Shown: positions 43,755 through 51,739 of the stretch, piece by piece | Layout: each line of letters opens with the position of its first letter | Position numbering within the stretch: the stretch's first letter is position 1 | Origin: Pseudosulfitobacter sp. DSM 107133 | Lineage (GTDB): Bacteria > Pseudomonadota > Alphaproteobacteria > Rhodobacterales > Rhodobacteraceae | DNA: 64,000 nt | NCBI RefSeq assembly: GCF_022788695.1 | Contig: NZ_CP085154.1 | Coordinates: 2,666,001 to 2,730,000, forward strand | Reading direction: 5' to 3' | Notes under the pieces: model-generated | Database searches by the model: none | Seen by the model: only the letters and a program-made list of their open reading frames with translations | Told to the model about the DNA's origin: nothing | Position numbers and translations under genes: made by a program

Positions 43755-44037
43755 GGTAGCAGAGAAGGCAGAGGCCGCGGTCCGAGATGAATATTTCGCG
43801 CTCGCAGCGGCATTGAGGCGGTGCAGGGATGAAAGAGGCGTCTTGAGCACCTGACTGTCCACTGATCGCGCAGCGGTCCCACTGGCGCACGCGCATCGCC
43901 GACTGAAAAGACGACCAGTTTCAAATCCGTCTCAACGTAGGTGCGGGGCGGATGGAAAGAGACGCGGGACGTTCGCAGACCGATTTCGAGCCAGAGGCCA
44001 GTCTCCGAAAATCGGATGGCTTCGCCAAACCCCTTTG
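43755..44037. other. intergenic, no gene assigned
   Basis: About 280 bases after the winged-helix/TPR gene. The minus strand has an open stretch of protein-like character (FSETGLWLEIGLRTSRVSFH) but no start site or family match. It may be remnant DNA at the right side of the accessory segment. Confidence 0.4.
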
Positions 44038-44060
44038 AAAAAAAGGCCCCGCTGGGGCCT
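44038..44060 (-). terminator. terminator of tRNA-Ser
   Basis: Arms AGGCCCC (44044-44050) and GGGGCCT (44054-44060) with a three-base loop, followed on the minus strand by seven T. It is 24 bases past the 3' end of tRNA-Ser. Confidence 0.9.
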
Positions 44061-44084
44061 CGTCTCGGGTTCGCGAATGGTAGG

Positions 44085-44174
44085 TGGCGGAGACGAAGGG
44101 ATTCGAACCCTCGAGACCCTTCCGGGCCTACTCCCTTAGCAGGGGAGCGCCTTCGACCACTCGGCCACGTCTCC
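44085..44174 (-). tRNA. tRNA-Ser (GCT)
   Basis: 90 bases with CCA. Acceptor GGAGACG / CGTCTCC, anticodon stem CTCCC / GGGAG with loop CTGCTAA (anticodon GCT), a long variable arm (AGGCCCGGAAGGGTCT) typical of class II tRNA-Ser, and T arm GAGGG-TTCGAAT-CCCTT. Discriminator G. Confidence 0.96.
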
Positions 44175-44634
44175 GTCGCCCCGTTTAGAGAGGGTCGGCG
44201 CTGGAAACAAGCCGAAAATCGCGCTTTTTGTATTGCTTGTGAAAAATCTCGGAACACGAAGCATGTGCTTTTGCGTCAGTGCGGCTCAGCAGTGTCATCT
44301 GGGGAAATCCGGCTTGGTTTCCAGCCTTCCGCTCGCCGGTTTCCGTGTCGAGGGCCAGACGGCCAGCCCTTCAGGGCTTGCATGGTGGTCAGGCCCACCG
44401 TTCCAACCAAAGGGCCGATCGTTTGATACGACGCTGTGCGCGCACCGGCTGCTGACCCGCAACCAGGCGATGCGTCAGCAAGACCTGCCTGCGCTCAACG
44501 GGGGGCAGACCCGAAGCAGCCGTTCCTGCGCCGTCTTGGTCCCGTCGCTGCATGGATGACATGTCCGGGCGGCGCCATCACCGCCTGCGACCGTCTCGCC
44601 ACCGGCTTCGACAGACACAGGGCGGGAAAACCCG
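44175..44634. other. intergenic, nothing convincing
   Basis: About 460 bases between tRNA-Ser and ychF. It must contain the tRNA-Ser promoter near 44175-44260. Open frames exist on both strands but none has a ribosome site or protein-like composition. Confidence 0.5.
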
Positions 44635-44648
44635 AGGGTCTGGACCCT
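44635..44648. repeat. AGGGTC palindrome, copy 3
   Basis: AGGGTCTGGACCCT, perfect around TG. Bases 44647-44649 are the TAG stop codon of ychF on the minus strand, the same overlap as at cobT. Confidence 0.85.
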
Positions 44649-45744
44649 AGGTGTTGAAAAGAAAGTGCAGCACGTCGCCGTCCTTGACCACATAGGACTT
44701 GCCCTCGGCGCGCATCTTGCCTGCCTCTTTCGCGGGCTGTTCGCCGCCAAGTGCAACAAAATCGTCAAAGGCGATGGTTTCGGCGCGGATGAAACCTTTT
44801 TCAAAGTCTCCGTGAATCACCCCTGCGGCCTTGGGCGCGGACGTGCCCTGGCGGATGGTCCAGGCGCGGGCCTCTTTCGGGCCGACGGTGAAATAGGTTT
44901 CGAGGTGCAGCAGTTCGTAGCCTGCGCGGATCAGACGGTCGAGGCCCGCTTCGCTCAGGCCCATTTCGTCCAGGAACATCTGTGCCTCTTCCGGCTCAAG
45001 CTGGCTGATCTCTTCCTCGATCTGGGCCGAGATGATGACGTGCATGTTGCCCTGGGCGGCAGCCATTTCGCCTACGCGGGCGGACAGGGCGTTGCCTTCG
45101 GCAGCTTCCGCTTCACCGACGTTGCAGACATACAGAACCGGCTTGGTGGTTAGCAGTTGCAGCATTTTCCAGGCGCGCAGGTCGTCGTCGTCCACATCCA
45201 CGACGCGGGCGGGTTTGCCCTCTTCCAGCACGGCCAGTGCCGCGCGCATCAGGCGTTCCTGTTGCACCGCTTCCTTGTCGCCGCCGCGCACCTTGCGCAC
45301 GATGTTTTGCAGGCGTTTTTCGATGCTTTCGATGTCGGCCAGCATCAATTCGGTTTCGATGGTTTCGGCGTCGGCCACCGGGTCTACGCGGCCCTCGACG
45401 TGGGTGACATCGCCATCCTCGAAACAACGCAGCACATGGGCGATGGCATCAACCTCGCGGATGTTGGCCAGAAACTGGTTGCCCAGCCCTTCGCCCTTGG
45501 ACGCACCTTTGACCAGGCCGGCGATGTCGACAAATGTCATGCGCGTGGGGATGATGGATTTCGACTGTGCAATTTCGGCCAGCTTGTCCAGACGCGCATC
45601 GGGCACGGCCACTTCACCGACGTTCGGCTCGATCGTGCAAAACGGAAAATTTGCGGCCTGTGCGGCGGCGGTGCGTGTCAGCGCGTTGAACAGGGTCGAT
45701 TTGCCCACGTTCGGCAGCCCGACGATACCCATCTTGAAACCCAT
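44647..45744 (-). CDS. ychF: redox-regulated ATPase YchF
   Basis: A 365-residue Obg-related P-loop ATPase associated with ribosomes and stress responses. The P-loop is MGFKMGIVGLPNVGKSTLFN (residues 9-16 for G-x4-GKS); the D-x-x-G switch is MTFVDIAGLVKGASKGEGLG. The usual GTP-specifying N-K-x-D is replaced, here VCNVGEAEA, which suits ATP use. The C-terminal TGS domain has ETYFTVGPKEARAWTIRQGT and VIHGDFEKGFIRAE. Start at 45744 with GGAG seven bases upstream; the ATG at 45750 is too close to that site. It is divergent from trpA. Confidence 0.96.
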   Translation of the reverse strand: MGFKMGIVGLPNVGKSTLFNALTRTAAAQAANFPFCTIEPNVGEVAVPDARLDKLAEIAQSKSIIPTRMTFVDIAGLVKGASKGEGLGNQFLANIREVDAIAHVLRCFEDGDVTHVEGRVDPVADAETIETELMLADIESIEKRLQNIVRKVRGGDKEAVQQERLMRAALAVLEEGKPARVVDVDDDDLRAWKMLQLLTTKPVLYVCNVGEAEAAEGNALSARVGEMAAAQGNMHVIISAQIEEEISQLEPEEAQMFLDEMGLSEAGLDRLIRAGYELLHLETYFTVGPKEARAWTIRQGTSAPKAAGVIHGDFEKGFIRAETIAFDDFVALGGEQPAKEAGKMRAEGKSYVVKDGDVLHFLFNT

Positions 45745-45956
45745 GTTCATTCTCCGAAATCCACGACAGGCTGCTTCTAGTGGCGGGCAGCGCTGCGTGC
45801 AAGGCGGTGAATCGGCGCGCGCGCCAGATATCCTGCCAGATATGTCGGGGAAAAGACGTGCCGCCCCCGGCAAATTGCCCCGCCCCCTGCCCGCGATGCA
45901 TTGATTTCCTGCGCCAGTTTCGGCATTGCGGTGCTGACACATGAAAAGGCCACCCC

Positions 45957-46748
45957 ATGACCCGCATCGACGCAAAATTCGCTGAGCTTAAAGCCGCCGG
46001 TATGAAAGCATTCGTTTCCTATGTGATGGCGGGCGACCCCGACTTCGACACCTCGCTTGAGATCGTCAAGGGATTGCCTGACGCGGGCGTGGACATCATC
46101 GAGCTGGGCCTGCCCTTTACCGATCCGATGGCCGACGGCCCCACGATCCAGCTGGCAGGCCAGCGCAGCCTTGAGGGTGGCATGACCCTGCAACGCACCT
46201 TGGATCTGGCGCGCGCGTTCCGCGAAACCGATGACACCACGCCGATCGTGCTGATGGGCTATTACAACCCGATCTATTCGCGCGGCGTGGACAAGTTTTT
46301 GGTGGACGCCAAAGAAGCAGGCATTGACGGCCTGATCGTGGTCGACCTGCCCCCCGAAGAAGACAGCGAGCTGTGCATTCCGGCGCAGGCGGCGGGGCTG
46401 AACTTTATTCGCCTGGCGACACCGACCACCGACGACAAACGCCTGCCGCGCGTTCTGCAAAACACGTCGGGCTTTGTCTATTATGTCTCGATCACCGGCA
46501 TCACCGGCGCGGCCGAGGCCGAAGCAACCGACGTCGGCCCCGAGGTTGCGCGGATCAAATCGCAGACCGATCTGCCGATTATCGTGGGCTTTGGCATCAA
46601 CACCCCCGAAAAAAGCCGCGCGATTGCATCCGTGGCGGACGGGGCGGTTGTGGGGTCGGCCATCGTGTCACGGATTGCGGCGGGCGACAGTGTGGCCGAC
46701 ATTCTGGCGTTTGTGAAATCGCTGGCCGACGGCGCGCACAGCGCCTGA
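45957..46748 (+). CDS. trpA: tryptophan synthase alpha chain
   Basis: A 263-residue TIM barrel that cleaves indole-3-glycerol phosphate. The catalytic residues are in the standard positions: Glu49 in [20 protein letters not shown] and Asp60. Phosphate-binding [12 protein letters not shown] and [13 protein letters not shown] are intact. It works as a tetramer with TrpB, whose gene is 9 kb away on the other strand, so the subunits are not encoded together here. It is divergent from ychF. An AGGGTC palindrome follows four bases after the stop, and an IS110-type element follows that. Confidence 0.97.
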   Translation: MTRIDAKFAELKAAGMKAFVSYVMAGDPDFDTSLEIVKGLPDAGVDIIELGLPFTDPMADGPTIQLAGQRSLEGGMTLQRTLDLARAFRETDDTTPIVLMGYYNPIYSRGVDKFLVDAKEAGIDGLIVVDLPPEEDSELCIPAQAAGLNFIRLATPTTDDKRLPRVLQNTSGFVYYVSITGITGAAEAEATDVGPEVARIKSQTDLPIIVGFGINTPEKSRAIASVADGAVVGSAIVSRIAAGDSVADILAFVKSLADGAHSA

Positions 46749-46752
46749 AATT

Positions 46753-46766
46753 AGGGTCCAGACCCT
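46753..46766. repeat. AGGGTC palindrome, copy 4
   Basis: AGGGTCCAGACCCT, perfect around CA, beginning four bases after the trpA stop codon. Confidence 0.85.
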
Positions 46767-46793
46767 TCTGTATCTCCGATCTGTTATTGTTCC

Positions 46794-46946
46794 CCCGTCA
46801 GCGACCTTGGCCGAGGTCACTGACGGGACGTTGTATGGCGTCAGAGCCTTGTGGCCCAAGTTGAACTGGGACCACGTTTGCTAGCGAGCCAGCACTGTCT
46901 CTCTTCATCCATCTCGAACAGTTGCTTGTGGCCAGCTTGGACCACG
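46794..46946 (+). ncRNA. candidate bridge RNA region of the IS110 element
   Basis: Upstream of the transposase start three stem-loops can be drawn: a long one (46794-46807 with 46814-46827, one internal mismatch), then two small ones with the same arms, GTGGCC / GGACCAC, at 46851-46875 (12-base loop) and 46928-46945 (5-base loop). IS110-group elements encode a bridge RNA in this position, with two loops that pair with target and donor DNA. This is a structural suggestion only. Confidence 0.35.
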
Positions 46947-46964
46947 GATCAGAAGGAAGAGAAC

Positions 46965-47924
46965 ATGAACAGGATAACACGAGACGCAATCCTTGGCATA
47001 GATGTCAGCCGCGATTGGCTGGACATTCATTGCCTGCCAAGCAATCAGAGACTTCGATTGCCCAATTCCGAGGACGGGCATGCGCGCGTGGGCGCCCTGG
47101 CAAAGTCAGCCTGTGCGCTGGTTTGTTTTGAGGCCACAGGGGGGCAGGAATGGCGTCTGTGGTCGGCCCTCGACGTTGCAGGGGTCGCGACCAGGCAACT
47201 GCCGCCCGCGCAAATCAAAGCCTTTGCCGCCAGCCGGGGCACGCGGGCGAAAACGGATAGGATCGACGCGGAGCTTATCGCGCGGTTCATGGCCTTTCGG
47301 CCTGATGCAGGGCGGACCTTGCCGCATGAAAAGATACGTCTTCTCAGGGCTTTGGTGTCCAAGCGTGGTCAGCTCGTCGAAACACGCAAACGGCTTTTGG
47401 CGCAAATCAAGGCGCATGCGAAACTGGGTTCGGATGATCTGTTCGACGTCATGGATGGTGACCTGAAAGACCTACTGGATCGCCAGATTGCAGGACTTGA
47501 GGTCCGGATCGAACAGATCATCGCCTCAGAGGAAGGCCTTGCCACGACTGCTGCCATCTTGCGTTCAGTTCCCGGCATTGGCCCGGTCGCCAGCACGATG
47601 TTGATCGCTGAAATGCCGGAACTCGGCCAGATCACGGGCGAACAAGCCGCCGCGCTGACAGGCCTTGCGCCCATTGCCCATGACAGCGGCGCGATGCGGG
47701 GCAAGCGCGCTATCGGAGGCGGCCGGCGCCCGCTGCGACACGTTATGTTCCAGGCGGCGCTCGTCGCCAGTCACCACAATCCCGTCCTGAAGCCGTTCGC
47801 AGACCGCCTTCGCGAAGCCGGAAAACCACACAAAGTGATAATCACCGCCGTCGCAAGAAAGCTTGTGACAATCGTGAACGCCCTTTGCAAAAGTCGACAG
47901 AAATGGACTACTCAACTCGCTTGA
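46965..47924 (+). CDS. IS110 family transposase
   Basis: A 319-residue recombinase. The N-terminal RuvC-like DEDD domain starts ILGIDVSRDWLDIHCLPSNQ and has ACALVCFEATGGQEWRLWSA and AKTDRIDAELIARFMA. A coiled-coil region follows. The Tnp20 domain has LRSVPGIGPVASTMLIAEMP, LTGLAPIAHDSGAMRGKRAI (with the likely catalytic Ser) and HVMFQAALVASHHNPVLKPF. It appears full length and intact. Start ATG 46965 with AGGAAGAG upstream. Elements of this family use a noncoding bridge RNA to choose targets. Confidence 0.93.
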   Translation: MNRITRDAILGIDVSRDWLDIHCLPSNQRLRLPNSEDGHARVGALAKSACALVCFEATGGQEWRLWSALDVAGVATRQLPPAQIKAFAASRGTRAKTDRIDAELIARFMAFRPDAGRTLPHEKIRLLRALVSKRGQLVETRKRLLAQIKAHAKLGSDDLFDVMDGDLKDLLDRQIAGLEVRIEQIIASEEGLATTAAILRSVPGIGPVASTMLIAEMPELGQITGEQAAALTGLAPIAHDSGAMRGKRAIGGGRRPLRHVMFQAALVASHHNPVLKPFADRLREAGKPHKVIITAVARKLVTIVNALCKSRQKWTTQLA

Positions 47925-47936
47925 GAAATACAGTTG

Positions 47937-48386
47937 CTAGTCGCGCGCGGCGTCCATATAGGCGCGCAACGCGCTCAGCACCGGCTGGATCTCAAGCAGC
48001 CGCACGGTGTCGAACCCTGCGGAGAGTTTGGCAAGCTCTGGTGCAAGCCGCGCGATGGTCTGGTCGCGCAGCGCCCGCCCTTGCGGCGTCAGCCACACCC
48101 GCTTTGACCTGCCGTCGTCGGGGTTTGCCCGCAACTCCACCAGCCCATGTGCCGCCAGCCCGCGCAACGTATGTGTCATGGATGTTTTGGGCAGCTGAAA
48201 AGCGCGTGCCATGTCGATCGGCACCGCCCCGTCGCCGCGTCGCATCAAATGGTTCAGCACAGCGAAATGCGGGGCAATCAACCCTGACGGCAGCTGCGCC
48301 TCAAGCAAGGCGCGGCTGAGCTGTTCGATAATCCCGATCTCGTTGAAAATCTCGAACAGCAAGAGCGGATCGTCAGGTTCGGTCAA
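47937..48386 (-). CDS. MarR family transcriptional regulator
   Basis: A 149-residue winged-helix regulator. The DNA-binding part is visible in APHFAVLNHLMRRGDGAVPI, DMARAFQLPKTSMTHTLRGL and VELRANPDDGRSKRVWLTPQ with the wing D-x-R motif. The start is inferred as TTG 48386 (MTEPDDPLLLF), overlapping the upstream nitroreductase-like gene by 14 bases. The last codon and stop lie at the edge of the IS110 element, so the C-terminus may have been altered by insertion. It probably represses its own operon through the large inverted repeat at 49500. Confidence 0.88.
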   Translation of the reverse strand: MTEPDDPLLLFEIFNEIGIIEQLSRALLEAQLPSGLIAPHFAVLNHLMRRGDGAVPIDMARAFQLPKTSMTHTLRGLAAHGLVELRANPDDGRSKRVWLTPQGRALRDQTIARLAPELAKLSAGFDTVRLLEIQPVLSALRAYMDAARD

Positions 48387-49482
48387 TGAGTTTGGTCTCC
48401 AGTGGCCAGCGCGGGCTGGGTGCGCGTGACGGACCATAGCCCAGCCGTCCCAGCATTTGAACTGTATGTCCCTGCGGAGCCAGAAGATTGTGGGCGGTGG
48501 CGTAGTGATCGGCCATTTCGGGATACTCCTGCAAGGCCTGGCTGACCGGATGCAGCGACAGCCCCAGCCCGGTGACCGCAAGGTTCAGACGCAGCCAGCG
48601 GCGGCCCGCGTCGATCTGATCGGTGCGGGTGTTGGTGGGAGAGGTCAGAACCGCATAGGCCGGCGTTGCCTGCAACATTGCCCGATAGAGTTCTATCCCC
48701 TGCTTGAATCCGGTGCTGGCGGGATCGGCCTGCACCTTGCGGCTGACGACCCCCAGCAACATCAGCGATTCCAGAAACGGTCCACCCAGGTCGATGCCAT
48801 CGGGGTTTGCGTTGATCTCGGCCTTGCCAAAACGCATCAGGTCCACGCTTTCCTGCATGGTGCGCGGGGTCATCGCTTCGACCAGCCAGGCGTCCCACGT
48901 CAGCGATGTCAGCGCCTGAACGCTGGGTGCGTCGGTGTAAATGTCCGCATATGCTTCAAGTTGGCGGGCCAGAGGAGCGGGCACGGCCTTGTCCTCAAAG
49001 GGCTCCTTGCAGGACCGGCGCGCAAGGATATGGGCGGCCAACGGGTCGGCGGCGCCGCCCGCGCCAAAGACGGCATGGGCAACCGGTCCGTCCGGGCCCT
49101 GCGGGAACAGGGTCAGGTCAACGGCATATCCTGCCGCCCCTGCCGCCAACACCATCTGTTCCAAAAAACAGCCCAGCCCGATGGTGATCTGCCGGTCAAA
49201 GGGATCGGTTTCCGGCAGGTGGCGTGTCGGATCGCGGTGCAAAAGCAGCGCATCATCGCCCTCCAGCGCCACCTGCCACGGTTGCAGGTTGTGCGGGTTC
49301 GGAGCCAGCAGCGCGAAGCTGAGCGCGTTCAGGCGCACATCATCATAGCGCCCCGCCTGTTGCCAGGGTTGCAAGGCCCGCGTCGGGGTGCGGGTGCTGA
49401 CAAAACCGGCACCGGCAGCTGTTGCGGCCAATATGGTGCCGCCCCCGATCAGGGAAAGGGTTTGTCTTCGGGTCAGTGACAT
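48373..49482 (-). CDS. nitroreductase-like (Acg family) FMN protein, Tat-exported
   Basis: A 369-residue protein. It starts with a twin-arginine-type signal, MSLTRRQTLSLIGGGTILAA, so it is probably exported folded with its cofactor. The body resembles the Acg/nitroreductase-like group: NALSFALLAPNPHNLQPWQV, DRQITIGLGCFLEQMVLAAG and a C-terminal QALQEYPEMADHYATAHNLL. Such proteins bind FMN but often lack classical nitroreductase activity. Start at 49482 with GAGG upstream. The MarR gene follows with a 14-base overlap, so this is a regulator-effector operon. Confidence 0.82.
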   Translation of the reverse strand: MSLTRRQTLSLIGGGTILAATAAGAGFVSTRTPTRALQPWQQAGRYDDVRLNALSFALLAPNPHNLQPWQVALEGDDALLLHRDPTRHLPETDPFDRQITIGLGCFLEQMVLAAGAAGYAVDLTLFPQGPDGPVAHAVFGAGGAADPLAAHILARRSCKEPFEDKAVPAPLARQLEAYADIYTDAPSVQALTSLTWDAWLVEAMTPRTMQESVDLMRFGKAEINANPDGIDLGGPFLESLMLLGVVSRKVQADPASTGFKQGIELYRAMLQATPAYAVLTSPTNTRTDQIDAGRRWLRLNLAVTGLGLSLHPVSQALQEYPEMADHYATAHNLLAPQGHTVQMLGRLGYGPSRAPSPRWPLETKLIDRT

Positions 49483-49499
49483 GATCGCATCCTCATATA

Positions 49500-49535
49500 G
49501 TTCGATATCGCACCATATATAGCGCGATATCGAAC
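49500..49535. promoter_or_regulatory. candidate MarR operator
   Basis: Perfect 12-base inverted arms GTTCGATATCGC (49500-49511) and GCGATATCGAAC (49524-49535) separated by 12 AT-rich bases, 18 bases upstream of the nitroreductase-like start. Each arm is itself nearly palindromic around GATATC, so two dimers could bind two turns apart. Confidence 0.75.
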
Positions 49536-49577
49536 CAATCAAGCGATTCCATTTTTGCAATTGATCTGAAATTCAAA

Positions 49578-49602
49578 AATTGGTAACCAAAAATGACCAA
49601 TT
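49578..49602. promoter_or_regulatory. inverted repeat upstream of the alpha-hydroxy-acid oxidase gene
   Basis: AATTGGT (49578-49584) and ACCAATT (49596-49602) with 11 bases between, plus an inner TTGGT-A-ACCAA (49580-49590). The half-sites are like those of GntR-type lactate or pyruvate regulators. It ends 12 bases before the start codon. Confidence 0.45.
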
Positions 49603-49614
49603 CAGGGGAAACTC

Positions 49615-50787
49615 ATGCCTGTCATCACCGAAATTGCCGATCTCAAACGTATTTACGAACGCCGCGTGCCGCGCATGTTCTATGATTATTGCGAAAGCGG
49701 GTCGTGGACCGAGCAGACGTTTCGCGACAATTCGTCCGATTTCGATGACATCCGCCTGCGCCAGCGCGTGGCTGTGGACATGTCGGGGCGCAGCACCAAA
49801 AGCCAGATGATCGGGCAGGATGTGGCGATGCCAGTGGCCCTTGCCCCCGTCGGGCTGACGGGAATGCAGCATGCCGATGGCGAGATCAAAGCCGCCCGTG
49901 CCGCCGAAGCTTTTGGCGTGCCGTTCACCCTCTCGACCATGTCGATCAACTCGATCGAGGACGTCGCCGAGGCGACAACCGCCCCCTTCTGGTTCCAGCT
50001 GTATACGATGCGCGACACAGATTACGTCAGCCGCCTGATCCAGCGCGCCAAGGATGCGAAGTGTTCGGCGCTGGTAATCACACTGGATTTGCAAATTCTG
50101 GGCCAGCGCCACAAGGACCTGAAAAACGGCCTGTCCGCCCCGCCCAAACTGACGCTCAAGACCATGGCCAACCTGGCAACCAAATGGGCCTGGGGCATCG
50201 AGATGCTGGGGGCCAAACGGCGCGAGTTCGGCAATATCGTGGGCCACGTCAAAGGCATCAGCGATACGTCCCAACTCAGTTCATGGACTGCAGAGCAGTT
50301 CGACCCCTCGCTGGACTGGAACAAGATTGCCAAGCTCAAGGAAGAATGGGGCGGCAAGGTGATTCTCAAGGGCATTCTGGACGCCGAAGACGCCAGGATG
50401 GCACTGAAAGTCGGGGCAGATGCGATTGTGGTCAGCAACCACGGCGGGCGACAGCTGGACGGGGCGCTGTCCTCGATCCGCGCCCTGCCCGCGATCCTGG
50501 ACGCAGTGGGCGATCAGGTCGAGGTGCATCTCGACAGCGGTATCCGTTCGGGTCAGGACGTGCTGAAGGCGCTGGCGATGGGGGCCACCGGCACCTTTAT
50601 TGGCCGGGCCTTTGTCTACGGGTTGGGCGCGATGGGGCAGAAAGGTGTTACCAAATCGCTTGAGGTCATTCACCGCGAGCTGGACGTCACCATGGCCCTG
50701 TGCGGCGAGACAAATGTTGCAAATCTGGGACGCCACAACCTGCTGATCCCCGAAGATTTTCAGGGCCGCTGGCAAGACGGGCACTGA
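49615..50787 (+). CDS. lldD: alpha-hydroxy-acid oxidase / L-lactate dehydrogenase (FMN)
   Basis: A 390-residue FMN-dependent TIM-barrel enzyme oxidising L-2-hydroxy acids such as lactate. The N-terminus (RRVPRMFYDYCESGSWTEQT), the ALAPVGLTGMQHADGE FMN strand, FWFQLYTMRDTDYVSRLIQR and the catalytic His in IVVSNHGGRQLDGALSSIRA are standard. DSGIRSGQDVLKALAMGATG closes the phosphate site. It is probably membrane-associated and feeds electrons to quinone. The divergent neighbour is the nitroreductase-like/MarR operon. The gene symbol is by family; glycolate or other hydroxy acid use is possible. Confidence 0.9.
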   Translation: MPVITEIADLKRIYERRVPRMFYDYCESGSWTEQTFRDNSSDFDDIRLRQRVAVDMSGRSTKSQMIGQDVAMPVALAPVGLTGMQHADGEIKAARAAEAFGVPFTLSTMSINSIEDVAEATTAPFWFQLYTMRDTDYVSRLIQRAKDAKCSALVITLDLQILGQRHKDLKNGLSAPPKLTLKTMANLATKWAWGIEMLGAKRREFGNIVGHVKGISDTSQLSSWTAEQFDPSLDWNKIAKLKEEWGGKVILKGILDAEDARMALKVGADAIVVSNHGGRQLDGALSSIRALPAILDAVGDQVEVHLDSGIRSGQDVLKALAMGATGTFIGRAFVYGLGAMGQKGVTKSLEVIHRELDVTMALCGETNVANLGRHNLLIPEDFQGRWQDGH

Positions 50788-50804
50788 CAGGCTAAGGCTG
50801 GGTC

Positions 50805-51425
50805 ATGCTGGTTTTTTCAGAACAGAAGCTTGCCTTTCTTGCCGTCCCCAAAACCGGCACGACCGCCTTTGAAATGGCGCTGCGTTCGCGCGCCGACATG
50901 ATTCTGTCGAAGCGGCGCAAACATCTGACCGCCGCGCGCTTTCACAACAAGGTCGCGCCGTTTCTGGCCGATACCTTTAACCTGAGCGTGGAAACGATGG
51001 CGGTCATGCGCGACCCCGTCGAGCAAATCCGCAGCTGGTATCGGTATCGCAGCGGGCCACGGCAAAAAGGCACGCCTGCCAGCACCAACGGATGCAGCTT
51101 TGATGATTTCGTTCTGGCGGTAATTTCGGACGATCCGCCGCCCTTTGCCGGCATTGGCAGCCAGTTCAACTTTGTCACCTCGGGCAAGGGCGCGGTTCTG
51201 GTCACCCATCTGTTCGCCTATGAACGCCAGCCGGTGTTCCGCGCCTTTCTGACAAACGCCTTTGGCGAAGAGGTCACGCTGAAGCAGAAAAACGTCTCGC
51301 CCCCTGCGGCGGCACCGCTGTCAGCAGAAGTCGAAGCCAAGCTGCGCGCAGCAAGGGCTGACGAATTTGCGCTGTACGAGCGCATAATAGAGTCTGGCGG
51401 CCATCTGGTGACGCCCGTCGACTGA
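50805..51425 (+). CDS. sulfotransferase family protein
   Basis: A 206-residue protein. The 5'-phosphosulfate binding loop is visible as KLAFLAVPKTGTTAFEMALR (residues 8-27), and the 3'-phosphate site in VMRDPVEQIRSWYRYRS. The family uses PAPS to sulfate carbohydrates or other acceptors, but the acceptor here is unknown. It starts 17 bases after the oxidase stop, so the two may be co-transcribed. Confidence 0.85.
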   Translation: MLVFSEQKLAFLAVPKTGTTAFEMALRSRADMILSKRRKHLTAARFHNKVAPFLADTFNLSVETMAVMRDPVEQIRSWYRYRSGPRQKGTPASTNGCSFDDFVLAVISDDPPPFAGIGSQFNFVTSGKGAVLVTHLFAYERQPVFRAFLTNAFGEEVTLKQKNVSPPAAAPLSAEVEAKLRAARADEFALYERIIESGGHLVTPVD

Positions 51426-51739
51426 CTGCGCGGCAATGATCGGCATCAACATCGCTGATGCCCAAACAAGCAGCGCGCCGATCATGTACAACGACACCCG
51501 CAGCCCCCGGCCCTGGCTGACCAGACCATTGCAGTCACCGCGCCCAAAGCCGCTTGCATCAGCTCCGTCGCAGGCCCATGATCGGTGCGCTGCCGCGCGC
51601 CACGCAGCGGTGCAAGGCACTGCGGGACGAAGTCGCGCAAATACCCCCTTTTCACGGCACCCGATCCGGTCTATACGCGCGACTTCACGCGGGGTGGCAG
51701 CCTTGGAGGCACCCTGCTCTTATATATTGGAGAATGACT
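51426..51739. other. upstream region of rplY
   Basis: 314 bases. It holds the rplY promoter and a TTGGAG ribosome site. A minus-strand frame across 51430-51520 encodes a hydrophobic segment (YMIGALLVWASAMLMPIIAA) that could be one membrane helix, but I found no start with a ribosome site and it runs into antisense of the sulfotransferase. Confidence 0.4.

Larger units (their letters stand above)
46794..47938 (+). mobile_element. IS110-family insertion sequence (limits uncertain)
   Basis: A transposase gene of the DEDD/Transposase_20 type with a structured noncoding leader and almost no 3' noncoding sequence, the layout of the IS110 group. No terminal inverted repeats are seen, as expected. 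The limits given take in the leader hairpin at 46794 and the right direct repeat. A 9-base direct repeat ACAGTTGCT occurs at 46918-46926 and 47930-47938; the second copy covers part of the marR stop codon. The left end could instead be at that repeat. Confidence 0.7.

Noticed and set aside
51430..51520. Minus-strand hydrophobic segment upstream of rplY
   Set aside because: No start codon with a ribosome site, and the frame continues into antisense of the sulfotransferase gene.
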